Shown here in pieces: positions 29,001 to 37,800 of a stretch of 64,000 bases of DNA. Within the stretch, counting starts at the first letter, position 1, and every line of letters begins with the position of its first letter. Origin of the DNA: Cylindrospermopsis curvispora GIHE-G1 (GTDB lineage: Bacteria > Cyanobacteriota > Cyanobacteriia > Cyanobacteriales > Nostocaceae); NCBI RefSeq assembly GCF_014489415.1, contig NZ_CP060822.1:1838501-1902500 (forward strand). Direction: 5' to 3'. The translations under genes were made by a program, and so were the position numbers. The notes under the pieces were generated by a model. The model worked only from the letters and a program-made list of their open reading frames with translations, had not been told where the DNA came from and did not search any database.

Positions 29001-32000
29001 CAGCAGCACGCACTGCTGCTGCTAATAAATCCGTAGGAACTTGGTTCAGGTCAATAACGCCTTGAGGGAAATTACTGCGGTTAAAACTGCCCACTTCTTC
29101 TCCCACACCATAGGAGAAGAGAGAATCCTTTCCATTGTTTGTGCCTACCCTATCTACCCGCCAACTATCGGCAAAGGGCCCGTAAAGATTCTGAAAACTG
29201 ACTGGCTGAGGATAGGGGGTGCCATCTCGCCCGGTTAGATCATCTGCCCTATCGTTGTTGCGATTGCCCAGTAATCCCCTAAATCCTCGCTTAATAACTG
29301 CAGGTCTTTCCACAATTAAGACATTTACGTCCATAAAGGCATCGTAAATCTCTACTCGAACCTGCTCTCCCAAATCATTTAGGGTAATGGTGTATACGTT
29401 ACCATTCCGCTCTACATCCAAAGTCCCATCACCATTTATATCCACGCCCGCTTCCGTGGGAGCAATGGATACAATTGATCCATCCACTAACAGCGGATCT
29501 GGACCCAGCTGTAACTCAATACGTCTTTCACCAAGTTTGACAGCCATACGAGTGGTAACAGACACCACTTCTGATCCTGGATAAGGTTCATAGCGGACTT
29601 GCACCTGGAAGGGGTTTTCGGACCCATCAGTTGTTTCTACTAGAACAAATTCGCCCACTGCCATAAAGTCATAGGCCAGCCCGTCTAAGGTTACCAAGTG
29701 GGGATCTCCAAAACCCCAACCCCATAACCATCCATCATCATTTAGAATCAGGGACGATGCATAGTTTTGAAAAAGCGCGATTGAGGTAGGATCTGGGTTG
29801 TCAATAACAGCTTGAAACGATTCTGCAAATTCAATGGTATTATCCCCTTGAACGCTGATAGTCAAAGGAGCAGTGGATTGCCCCGGTGCAAAATTAACCG
29901 TTCCTGAAGGGAGTGTGCTACCGACAAAATCGTTAGCATCAGCATTCGGATCGTTCGGGGAGAAGAAGCTTTGAGTATTCCAGTTGACACTCACAGCTGA
30001 ATTAAGGTTACCCTGGCGGACAACTTCAAAGGTGTAGTTTGTGGAGGTTCCTTCATTGCCTTCAAAACCAGCTTGCAGCCATGCATTCCCTGGGTTACGA
30101 ATAGAAAGAAAAGTCTTGGTGGTAGCAATATCTGCGGAATTGATCTGATTAAACTGATTATCACCATCCTCAAATCCTAAATTATAGGCATAGCCTTCTT
30201 CGCTACCTAAACCTCTACCACCATAGGCCCACACATAATCAGCTTTTCCATAGCCTCCTGTGCCAATTCCATCTTGGTCAGTTTGAATATCAAAATACTC
30301 ATTAACCCAAATATAAGTGTTAATGTTCCTTAAACCAAAATCAGAGGTATCCCGAACAGAAGTGACTTTATAATAACCAGTCTTAACCGTATCATTAGAG
30401 TTTGAATATATAGCATATCCATCTGGACCCTTAATGTAATCTCCTATAGCAACAATGTAATCTCGACTGGCATAGCCATAGCCCTTGTAATAGTCATTAT
30501 TTGTATCTTTGCCATAATAATAAGTAAATTCAAAGAAGACATTATTACTTCTTATATCGGCTTCAAAGAAGTTGCTAAAATAAGGGTCAGAGCTGAAAAA
30601 GTTAGCATCGTATGCAAAACCATATTCTGAACCCAAACCAGAGAAACCACTAACTGTACCCTGTGGCGGCCATATATTAGTTGTTGTTCCAAATCCCGTA
30701 TCAGCGTCATTGTAGCTGGTAAGGTAAACCAGGTTGTTAAACGAACTGTCAGTGGTAATTTCTCCAAAAGAGTCAATGGTGTAGGATCCTGTTTGACCAG
30801 TTTCATTCCGATTGGAAACAGGTATGTTTTGACCTTGGTTGTAGGTTCCCACTGGAGCATAGACATAACCACTGTAGCTATCGCCATTACCGTAACGATA
30901 AGTAAAGTTATACTGCTGATAGCCAGGCAGACCAACAGTCAGAGTAAATGAGTTGGAAAGAGGGCTGACATTACCCGCAGCATCCGTAGCCTGGGCAGTG
31001 AAACTGTAAGTAGTTCCTGGAGCCAGGTTAGCAGTGGTGAAGGTATAATCCCCAGGAGTGTTGGCAGCAGTAGCATCACCATAGGTAAGACCATCACGGA
31101 ACACGCGTACGGAACTGCCTGCTTCCGCTTTGATATTCAGGGTCGGGGTGAGATCATCTGTGGTAGTACCGTTGCCAAAGGTTCCTGTAACTGGCGCTAC
31201 ATCATCTCTGAAATTGATAATTTGGGGAGGATCAGGAGGGGTATCATCCACATCGGTGACGTTAACAGTAACTGCTTGGGTAGCAGTTAGGCCCCCTCCA
31301 TCGGTGGCTATAACGGTCACACTGTAGGTGTTAGTTCCTGCTACACTACCTGGCGCTTCAAAATCAGGAGCAGTTTTAAAAGTCAGTGACCGGGTTGTAT
31401 TATCAATATTGAACTTAGCCACATCTGCTCCCGAGAGGGTGTAGGTAAGGGTATTACCTGCATCTGGATCTGTAGCAGCAAAAATGATTCCTACAGTAGC
31501 GCTATTCTCCTCTACAGGGAAAGTGGCAGTGGGAGTAGCAAAGCTAGGTGCTTCATTAACATTGGTAACAGTGATAATTAAGTCCTGGGTGACTGTATTG
31601 TTACCATCCGTAACTCCAATTTGTACGTTGTAAACGTTATTGCTTCCTACATCTCCTGGTGCTTCAAAGTTAGGAGCAGTAACAAAGCTCAAAACTCCCG
31701 TATTGCGATTGATGTTGAAAAGGCTCTGGTCTGCTCCCCCGCTAATGATGTAGGTCAGTGTGTTACCATCCGCATCAGTGGCAGTAATATTTCCCACTGC
31801 TGTGGTGTTTTCTGCCACGGAGAAGGTGGAGCTACTAGTAATTACCGGCGGATTACCGACTTCCACCACATCGGTGACATTAACAGTAACTGTTTGAGTA
31901 GCAGTTAGGCCTCCACTATCGGTGGCGGTAACGGTCACACTGTAAGTGTTGGTTCTCGCTGCACTACCTGGTGCTTCAAAATCAGGGGCAGTTTTAAAGG

Positions 32001-34392
32001 TCAGTGACCGGGTCGTATTATCAATATTGAACTTGTCCACATCTACACCAGAAAGGGTGTAGGTAAGGGTATCACCTGCATCTGGATCTGCAGCAGCGGA
32101 GATGATTCCCACAGTGGTGCTGTTTTCTGCAGCAGGGAAGGTGGCAGTAGCACTGGCAAAGCCAGGTGCTTCATTAACATTGGTAACCCTTAGGGTCACT
32201 GTGTTAGTGGCAGTTAGTCCACCTCCATCTGTGACTGTAATCCCAAGGGTGAAGGTGTTAGGTAAACTTTCAAAGTTGTTAGCAGCAGCTGATATACCTG
32301 CTGATGTCAAAGTAATTTGTCCACTACTAGAATTGATGCTGAAAAATCCACTCTCGTTTCCACTGGAAATACTATACTGTCTAATACCTACGTTGTCCGT
32401 ATTGGACAAGTTGTCACTTGCTGATACTGTTCCTAAGGTAGCTCCCTGCTGTTGGTTTTCTAGATAGGAAAGGACCTGGGATGCTGTTATAGTGGGGTCA
32501 ATACCATCGAAGACGTTCCTTGAATTATTAATGAAGTTATTTCCCGCTATATTAATACTGTTTGCAGTAATCTGGGCTGCGTCACGTAAGACAACCCCAA
32601 CTTCCCAGTTTCTAATGGTGTTGTTTTGGATGTTGAGATTGCTATTATAGGTTCCATAGCCAGTAAAAGTGGGATTTACATCAATACCGTAATAACTAGC
32701 AGTTTGACGAATTCCACCTTCACCGAAAAACTCGTTATTTTTGACCGACACCTGTCCCGGCAAACTACCGTAAAGGTTCAGACCTGTGATTAAATTAACA
32801 CCTCCATTGGTACCTGTTGGAGTCAAAGTGTTGTTTTCAATGGTCACACCGTTGAAGTTACCCCGCACCTCTAAAGAAGATTTGTGGTCTTTATTGTATT
32901 TGACTTGAGCTAGATCCATTGTGATCTTATTATCACGGATCACTAAATCACTACCGGAAGGACCCCCATTCACAACCCTAGCAGTTGCCATGACAGCAGG
33001 AATCAGACCGGATAAATTATTGTTAGAGGCTTGAGTATAAGCATTAATAAAGTTATTAGCAGGAAAGGTATTCTTCTCTATGGTGACTTTCTTGAATACG
33101 AAGGGATCATTCACTTCACCATAAAGCTGAATACCACCGCTGTTGTATTCACCAATATTATTTTTGATATTAACAGTATCATTTCTCCCCTTGAGTTCTA
33201 ACCAATAGTTACGACCATAGCCACCACCATAACTACCACCATAGCCACCATAGCCACCGTAACCATAGCCAGTCCCGCTAAAAAATTTCCCAAATCCGTC
33301 AAAATCGGCACCACCAGCGTGCAGTCCGTGATAGAACTTATTACCATCTATGGTAACATTGGTGAGAGATGCCAGGTATAGGTGGGCAGCACGAGGGCGC
33401 CAAAAAGTGTTATTATTAATACTTGAATTACTGAGTCCGGCTAAGTACATAGACCCGCCCGTGCCACCACCGCCCAATAAGCCACCAATGTAGTTGGCAT
33501 CAATCTGCCAACCGGTAACTTGATCGGTTGGGTTGTTGCTGTTAGCATCTCCGAAACGGGGTCCCTTATTGGCGTTATACCCGGTAACGTAGTTGTTGAG
33601 TAGTTTAAAGTTATCTGGTGTACTAGTCCATTGCAAAGGACCGTTTTCATTTCTGAGTCGGAAACCATCAATAGTAACATTGTCTGCTGTTACAGTAACA
33701 GTGCCCTTAATCCAAGCTTCTGGGTTAGTACGGTATCCCTGATTGATATTAATACCACCAGTTAAGTTAATATCCGGTATAGTTGGTCTAATTCCTTTAT
33801 TGGGACCTTCCAGTGTAACCGACTTATTTATAGTCACGTTTTCATTGTATACACCGGATAGCACCCTAATTACATCACCGTTGCTGGCAGCATCAATGGC
33901 TGCTTGAATTGTTGTATAAGTTTGACCGGGTCCAACTTCCAGAATAGCGGTGACCTGGTTATTGATCGCAACGGGAGCAATAGGATCTACTGTGAGGCTA
34001 GAATTACTGCTACGAGCAATAAAATTAACTGTTGCCTGGCCATCAAATGTACTGGTTGTTACAAAGGGAATATTAATAAATGATTTATTAGTTGCAGATG
34101 TAGTTAAATTTTGAAAGGTTAGCAGCACAAAATTCCCCGTACTGCTATCACTATCAGCATTGCCCGTATCAGTACCTGTTATTCTTCCATTTAAGGGAAC
34201 TGTCCCTGTATTATCACCAATAGTGATAGCATTTACATCAATTTGAATTTCACTGCTAAAGTAAACCTCTATACCTGCTGAAGACACAGCCGGATCTGTA
34301 AAGTTTTCCAGTCGGTAGTCGAGATTAATCTTTCCACTACGTGGTGAAACGCTTTGAATTTTGGGGGTAATTACTAGTTTTGGTGTAGACAT
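23077..34392 (-). CDS. Giant surface protein: beta-helix, cadherin repeats, Tyr/Gly modules, VWD, Calx-beta, DUF4114 (3771 aa)
   Basis: The ATG has GGAG 7 nt upstream. Approximate layout: residues 1-150 beta-sandwich; 150-630 parallel beta-helix (starts TYTTIQAAIDAASNGDVIRV) with a Gly/Tyr-rich loop; 640-1060 cadherin-like repeats; 1157-1430 two Tyr/Gly-rich modules (FTYRYGNGDSYSGYVYA); 1437-1550 Calx-beta; 1555-1760 a von Willebrand type D-like domain (GDPHLVTLDG...RGFRGLLGNRNND); 1857-1967 Calx-beta; 1960-2140 bacterial Ig-like; 2140-3460 about a dozen cadherin-like repeats with Ca2+-type DPDAGDTLTY and NVNEAP motifs; 3584-3771 DUF4114, ending IFGFEDLPAGVG...DYDFNDTVF. No N-terminal signal peptide is seen; such proteins are usually exported by type I secretion, which is inferred here. 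Likely role: adhesion or outer-layer structure. Confidence 0.85.
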   Translation of the reverse strand: MSTPKLVITPKIQSVSPRSGKINLDYRLENFTDPAVSSAGIEVYFSSEIQIDVNAITIGDNTGTVPLNGRITGTDTGNADSDSSTGNFVLLTFQNLTTSATNKSFINIPFVTTSTFDGQATVNFIARSSNSSLTVDPIAPVAINNQVTAILEVGPGQTYTTIQAAIDAASNGDVIRVLSGVYNENVTINKSVTLEGPNKGIRPTIPDINLTGGININQGYRTNPEAWIKGTVTVTADNVTIDGFRLRNENGPLQWTSTPDNFKLLNNYVTGYNANKGPRFGDANSNNPTDQVTGWQIDANYIGGLLGGGGTGGSMYLAGLSNSSINNNTFWRPRAAHLYLASLTNVTIDGNKFYHGLHAGGADFDGFGKFFSGTGYGYGGYGGYGGSYGGGYGRNYWLELKGRNDTVNIKNNIGEYNSGGIQLYGEVNDPFVFKKVTIEKNTFPANNFINAYTQASNNNLSGLIPAVMATARVVNGGPSGSDLVIRDNKITMDLAQVKYNKDHKSSLEVRGNFNGVTIENNTLTPTGTNGGVNLITGLNLYGSLPGQVSVKNNEFFGEGGIRQTASYYGIDVNPTFTGYGTYNSNLNIQNNTIRNWEVGVVLRDAAQITANSINIAGNNFINNSRNVFDGIDPTITASQVLSYLENQQQGATLGTVSASDNLSNTDNVGIRQYSISSGNESGFFSINSSSGQITLTSAGISAAANNFESLPNTFTLGITVTDGGGLTATNTVTLRVTNVNEAPGFASATATFPAAENSTTVGIISAAADPDAGDTLTYTLSGVDVDKFNIDNTTRSLTFKTAPDFEAPGSAARTNTYSVTVTATDSGGLTATQTVTVNVTDVVEVGNPPVITSSSTFSVAENTTAVGNITATDADGNTLTYIISGGADQSLFNINRNTGVLSFVTAPNFEAPGDVGSNNVYNVQIGVTDGNNTVTQDLIITVTNVNEAPSFATPTATFPVEENSATVGIIFAATDPDAGNTLTYTLSGADVAKFNIDNTTRSLTFKTAPDFEAPGSVAGTNTYSVTVIATDGGGLTATQAVTVNVTDVDDTPPDPPQIINFRDDVAPVTGTFGNGTTTDDLTPTLNIKAEAGSSVRVFRDGLTYGDATAANTPGDYTFTTANLAPGTTYSFTAQATDAAGNVSPLSNSFTLTVGLPGYQQYNFTYRYGNGDSYSGYVYAPVGTYNQGQNIPVSNRNETGQTGSYTIDSFGEITTDSSFNNLVYLTSYNDADTGFGTTTNIWPPQGTVSGFSGLGSEYGFAYDANFFSSDPYFSNFFEADIRSNNVFFEFTYYYGKDTNNDYYKGYGYASRDYIVAIGDYIKGPDGYAIYSNSNDTVKTGYYKVTSVRDTSDFGLRNINTYIWVNEYFDIQTDQDGIGTGGYGKADYVWAYGGRGLGSEEGYAYNLGFEDGDNQFNQINSADIATTKTFLSIRNPGNAWLQAGFEGNEGTSTNYTFEVVRQGNLNSAVSVNWNTQSFFSPNDPNADANDFVGSTLPSGTVNFAPGQSTAPLTISVQGDNTIEFAESFQAVIDNPDPTSIALFQNYASSLILNDDGWLWGWGFGDPHLVTLDGLAYDFMAVGEFVLVETTDGSENPFQVQVRYEPYPGSEVVSVTTRMAVKLGERRIELQLGPDPLLVDGSIVSIAPTEAGVDINGDGTLDVERNGNVYTITLNDLGEQVRVEIYDAFMDVNVLIVERPAVIKRGFRGLLGNRNNDRADDLTGRDGTPYPQPVSFQNLYGPFADSWRVDRVGTNNGKDSLFSYGVGEEVGSFNRSNFPQGVIDLNQVPTDLLAAAVRAAAGITDPILKDAAIYDYLLTGERSFIAAAEVFPDKPKDDTDPTLARVITSVGVAATPLSITEGNSASQDVTFRVWRTNPSGNLTVDYRLEGSINADDLSPGTPLSGLINFADGETEKLVKVTVLGDTLIETDEQLVMRIETPNIGSVMVAAGQAATTIISDDLPPVTIRVIAGNDTLNAAEKAAGAVITGTATGLAQVQVTIAGQRKTVNVIDGNWTANFTPQELPGDGSYSVEAIGIAQSGSQTIPASRTLLLDTTPPNAPVINPVTGDDIINPAERSSGITITGTAEANSRVRLTFGNVTRTVTAINGQWSVNISAGELPSEGILSLLATATDTAGNTSAPIAREVRFNRAPSFANTTATFSTAENSTTAGIITAATDPDAGDTLIYTLSGADGDKFNIDSSTRLLSFKTPPDFEAKGSAAGANAYSVTVTATDRGGLTATQAVTVNVTDVVEIGNPPVITSGSTFPIAENSTTVATIMATDVESSTLNYSISGGVDQNLFAIDPTTGALRFVTAPNFEAPTDVGADNRYNLQIQVKDSDNNTVTKDLIITVTGVNEAPSFNAPTATLSAGENTILVGTVAATDPDREDTLTYTLSGADAGKFDIDSTTQFLSFKTAPNFEAPGSAGGNNTYNVTVTARDGAGLTTNQAVTINVTNVNEAPRFATPTATFSRAENTTTVEIITATDPDGGDTLTYSLSGADEGKFNIDSSTRLLSFKTPPDFEAPGSAAGTNTYRVTVTAKDAAGLTATQEVTVNVTDVVENGNPPLITSPSTFSIAENSTAVGTIIATDADSNTLTYSISGGADRSLFTINANTGALSFVNAPNFEALGTDNIYNVQIGVTDGVNPVTQDLIITVTNVNEAPSFTNTTATFPVAENSTTVGTIAPATDPDAGDTLTYTLSGADGDKFNIDSSTRLLSFKTAPNFEVPGSAAGTNAYSVTVTATDGGGLTTTQAVTVNVTDVQEVGNPPVITSSSTFSVTENSTAVAIIVATDADGNTLTYSISGGADRSLFTINGTTGALSFVTAPNFEAPGDVGSNNVYNVQIGVTDGNNPVTQDLIINVTNINEAPTDLTLSATTIAENQAIGTVVGNFSTTDPDAGNTFTYSLVTGAGATDNSFFTIDGGQLKTAAAFDFENKNSYSIRVRSTDQGGQFFEKQLTINVTNVNEAPTFPTPTATFNTPENSTNVGTIAPATDPDGGDILNYTLSGADATKFNFNTITRALSFKTPPDFEAPGSNTYSLTITATDVRGLNATQTVTVNVTGINEAPSFANATATFSTAENSTTVGTIAPATDPDAGDTLTYSLSGADADKFNIDNRSLTFKTPPDFEAKGSAARTNTYSVTVTATDSGGLTATQTVTVNVTNVVEVGNPPVITSSSTFSVAENTTAVGNITATDADGNTLTYIISGGADQSLFNINRNTGVLSFVTAPNFEAPGDVGSNNVYNVQIGVTDGNNPVTQDLIINVTNINEAPTDLTLSATTIAENQAIGTVVGNLSTTDPDAGNTFTYSLVTGTGSIDNSSFTIDRGQLKTAAAFDFETKNSYSIRVRSTDQGGQFFEKQLTINVTNENEPPVFSAVSFPVRENSKLVGRISVQNPEPEDVITFALAGVDAKLLSIDSQGNLTFNKAPDFEKPEDAGKNNIYQVQVTVGDGNTPPVTQDIDIKVEDVNEAPAAIGDFLAIVGDTSGSIEPLKNDTDPDSGDKLKIIGVTDGKQGKVEIIGDQLKYTLLDAAYTGDDVFSYTISDQGNLTATANVKVNVTGTKVVVNSGVITDVQPGDPLIPSEAGSLSGIVNNVSFNFRAGYNPTQARDILQRTLVSTDAAFNNLFGLYEIDNATGTVNGIAPGQPGYARAALNRAVSSFAVRAGGSGNGITGNVVVGGDKFYAPFVIANGGNLFGSMQDAINTFFQLNADNSRATAENYTSFPVAYFSFGAANPDGAAHIKSFGNNIFGFEDLPAGVGVNDYDFNDTVFSFG
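33215..33275 (-). other. Gly/Tyr-rich low-complexity segment inside the beta-helix
   Basis: Encodes a run of GYGGYGGYGGSYGGGYGR type. The repeated CCACCATAG/CCATAGCCA trinucleotide pattern suggests slippage. It sits in a beta-helix loop between two otherwise ordinary coils. Confidence 0.75.
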
Positions 34393-34865
34393 AAATCTCC
34401 AGTGTATTATTAGCGGTTATCATAACAAATCAGCACAAGCATAACATAATTTGCCGGTCTCTAGGAATATAGTCTAAGCAAACTAATGTTTCCAAGATTA
34501 TAGTGTGTACGGACTACACATGGGTATATAAGGTTTCGGATATCATTATTGCAGCATTAACAGAACTATGGTAGCATTTCCAGAGCATGTGGTGTTAATT
34601 TTATTATTTGTTTACATTGTAAAACCACAAAATCCGCTCTTAGAAACTTACCAAAACCTACCCAAGCCTAGTTAAAACTAAACAAGGAAAGGTTTTAGCG
34701 ATTGACATAACTTCCTACGGTCAGCAACCTGCTAAGTGGGTGAGTGGAATTAAACATAAGATGAACGTAGGTTGGGTTGAGGAACGAAACCCAACGCCCC
34801 ACTGGTTACCTAACCCATCCTACAAATAATTGTGCCTCCCTACTTAACTCTAGGAACTTACACTT
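34393..34865. other. Intergenic region between two giant genes, with an R1 copy
   Basis: Upstream region of the 3771-aa gene. It contains the MITE-like repeat at 34733-34846. I see no other gene. Promoter boxes cannot be assigned with confidence. Confidence 0.5.
34733..34846 (+). repeat. MITE-like repeat R1, near-full copy c
   Basis: From TAAGTGGGTGAGTGGAATTA to CCTCCCTACTTA, with TAAGATGAACGTAGGTTGGG inside. The GTTGGGTT/AAACCCAAC hairpin could also serve as a terminator for the 3012-aa gene. Confidence 0.8.
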
Positions 34866-37800
34866 CTAGATGTTAGTACCTATTAAGTTACTTAAAGCTT
34901 GATTGAGTTCGTCGCCTGTATTATTAGGACCATTGAGTTCTGATCCAAAAGCAGATGCAACCAGCTGAAAGATTTGATTGCGGTTCGGGTTGCTCCCCAA
35001 TAACAAGTATTGGTTCATCAAGAAAATATCTCCTGGCGAAGTTGTTGAATTTCCGTCAATATCAAAGAGGCTTAACTGTGCTTCAATCCCATTGGCAAGT
35101 GTAGCTCCGGTAGTATTGGTGGATCCCACGGTTTCACTAGGGAACCGAGCGAAGGTAGTTTCTAGGATGGAGTTACGGTTAGGATTATTCCGTTCCGCTA
35201 AAAACCGGTTAATTAGGAATGCATCGGATCCAGTAAAGACTCCGTTACCATCAATATCCCCTACAGCACCATCAACTATGGTTACAGTAGCTCCGGTAGT
35301 AGCACCCAGGTCATAGGTGGCTCCATCTGTGAGACTGAGAATAACGCTTTGATTACCTTCTATGATAGCATCATTTATCGGCAAGACATCGACAACCGCT
35401 GTGGTTTGTCCACCAGCAATTGTGACTGTGCCAGGTAGAAGTGTGTAATCTTCCCCATCAGTAGCGGTTCCACTGACCGTGTAGTTGACTGCAATTCCTC
35501 CTACTGGAGCCGCTTCTGACAAGGTAAATGTAAATTGACCTTTGTTGAATCTAGGTGTTTGAATTTCAGCAGCATAGGGATCTGTAGCAGCAATTGTTAC
35601 GGTGGGTACAGCGGGTCCTTCATTTACATTAGTTACTGTGATTGCCACTGCTTGGGATGCGCTTAAACTGCCATCACTAGCACTAACGGTGATGTCATAA
35701 ACATTGTTACTACCAGCATCAGTGGGAGTTTCAAAGTTGGGTGCGGTTTGGAAGGTAACTGCTCCCGTGGTGCTGTTTATATTAAACAGTCCTGCGTCAG
35801 TTCCTGATAAGCTATAGGTAAGAGCAGTTCCCTCTGGGTCTGTAGCTGTAACGGTGTAAGCAGTACCAGTGCCATTTTCAGCAAAGTTGGCTGTATTTGC
35901 ACTGGTAATAGTGGGTGCTTCATTGACATCAGTTACTGTGATTGCCACTGCTTGGGATGCGCTTAAACTGCCATCACTAGCATTAACGGTGATGTCATAA
36001 ACATTGTTACCACCAGCATCAGTGGGAGTTTCAAAGTTGGGTGCGGTTTGGAAGGTAACTGCTCCCGTGGTGCTGTTTATATTAAACAGTCCTGCGTCAG
36101 TTCCCGATAAGCTATAGGTAAAGGTGGTTCCAGCATCTGGGTCTGTAGCTAGAACGGTGTAAGCAGTACCAGTGCCATTTTCAGCAAAGTTAGCTGTATT
36201 TGCACTGGTAATAGTGGGTGCTTCATTTACATCAGTTACTGTGATTGCCACTGCTTGGGATGCGCTTAAACTGCCATCACTAGCATTAACGGTGATGTCA
36301 TAAACATTGTTACTACCAGTATCAGTGGGAGTTTCAAAGTTGGGTGCGGTTTGGAAGGTAACTGCTCCCGTGGTGCTGTTTATATTAAACAGTCCTGCGT
36401 CAGTTCCCGATAGGCTATAGGTAAAGGTGGTTCCAGCATCTGGGTCTGTAGCTAGAACGGTGTAAGCAGTACCGGTTCCATTTTCAGCAAAGTTGGCTGT
36501 AGTTGCACTGGTAATAGCAGGTGCTTCATTTACATTAGTTACTGTAATTGCCACTGCTTGGGATGCGCTTAAACTGCCATCACTAGCACTAACGGTGATG
36601 TCATAAACATTGTTACTACCAGCATCAGTGGGAGTTTCAAAGTTGAGTGCGGTTTGGAAGGTAACTGCTCCCGTGGTGCTGTTTATATTAAATAGACCTG
36701 CGTCAGTTCCCGATAGGCTATAGGTAAAGGTGGTTCCAGCATCTGGGTCTGTAGCTAGAACGGTGTAAGCAGTACCGGTTCCATTTTCAGCAAAGTTGGC
36801 TGTAGTTGCACTGGTAATAGTGGGTGCTTCATTTACATCAGTTACTGTGATTGCCACTGCTTGGGATGCGCTTAAACTGCCATCACTAGCATTAACGGTG
36901 ATGTCATAAACATTGTTACCACCAGTATCAGTGGGAGTTTCAAAGTTGGGTGCGGTTTGGAAGGTAACTGCTCCCGTGGTGCTGTTTATATTAAATAGAC
37001 CTGCGTCAGTTCCCGATAGGCTATAGGTAAAGGTGGTTCCAGCATCTGGGTCTGTAGCTGTAACGGTGTAAGCAGTACCAGTGCCATTTTCAGCAAAGTT
37101 GGCTGTAGTTGCACTGGTAATAGTGGGTGCTTCATTTACATCAGTTACTGTGATTGCCACTGCTTGGGATGCGCTTAAACTGCCATCACTAGCACTAACG
37201 GTGATGTCATAAACATTGTTACTACCAGCATCAGTGGGAGTTTCAAAGTTGGGTGCGGTTTGGAAGGTAACTGCTCCCGTGGTGCTGTTTATATTAAACA
37301 GTCCTGCGTCAGTTCCCGATAGGCTATAGGTAAAGGTGGTTCCAGCATCTGGGTCTGTAGCTAGAACGGTGTAAGCAGTACCGGTTCCATTTTCAGCAAA
37401 GTTGGCTGTAGTTGCACTGGTAATAGCAGGTGCTTCATTTACATTAGTTACTGTAATTGCCACTGCTTGGGATGCGCTTAAACTGCCATCACTAGCACTA
37501 ACGGTGATGTCATAAACATTGTTACTACCAGCATCAGTGGGAGTTTCAAAGTTGGGTGCGGTTTGGAAGGTAACTGCTCCCGTGGTGCTGTTTATATTAA
37601 ACAGTCCTGCGTCAGTTCCCGATAGGCTATAGGTAAAGGTGGTTCCAGCATCTGGGTCTGTAGCTAGAACGGTGTAAGCAGTACCGGTTCCATTTTGAGC
37701 AAAGTTGGCTGTAGTTGCACTGGTAATAGCAGGTGCTTCATTTACATTAGTTACTGTAATTGCCACTGCTTGGGATGCGCTTAAACTGCCATCACTAGCA

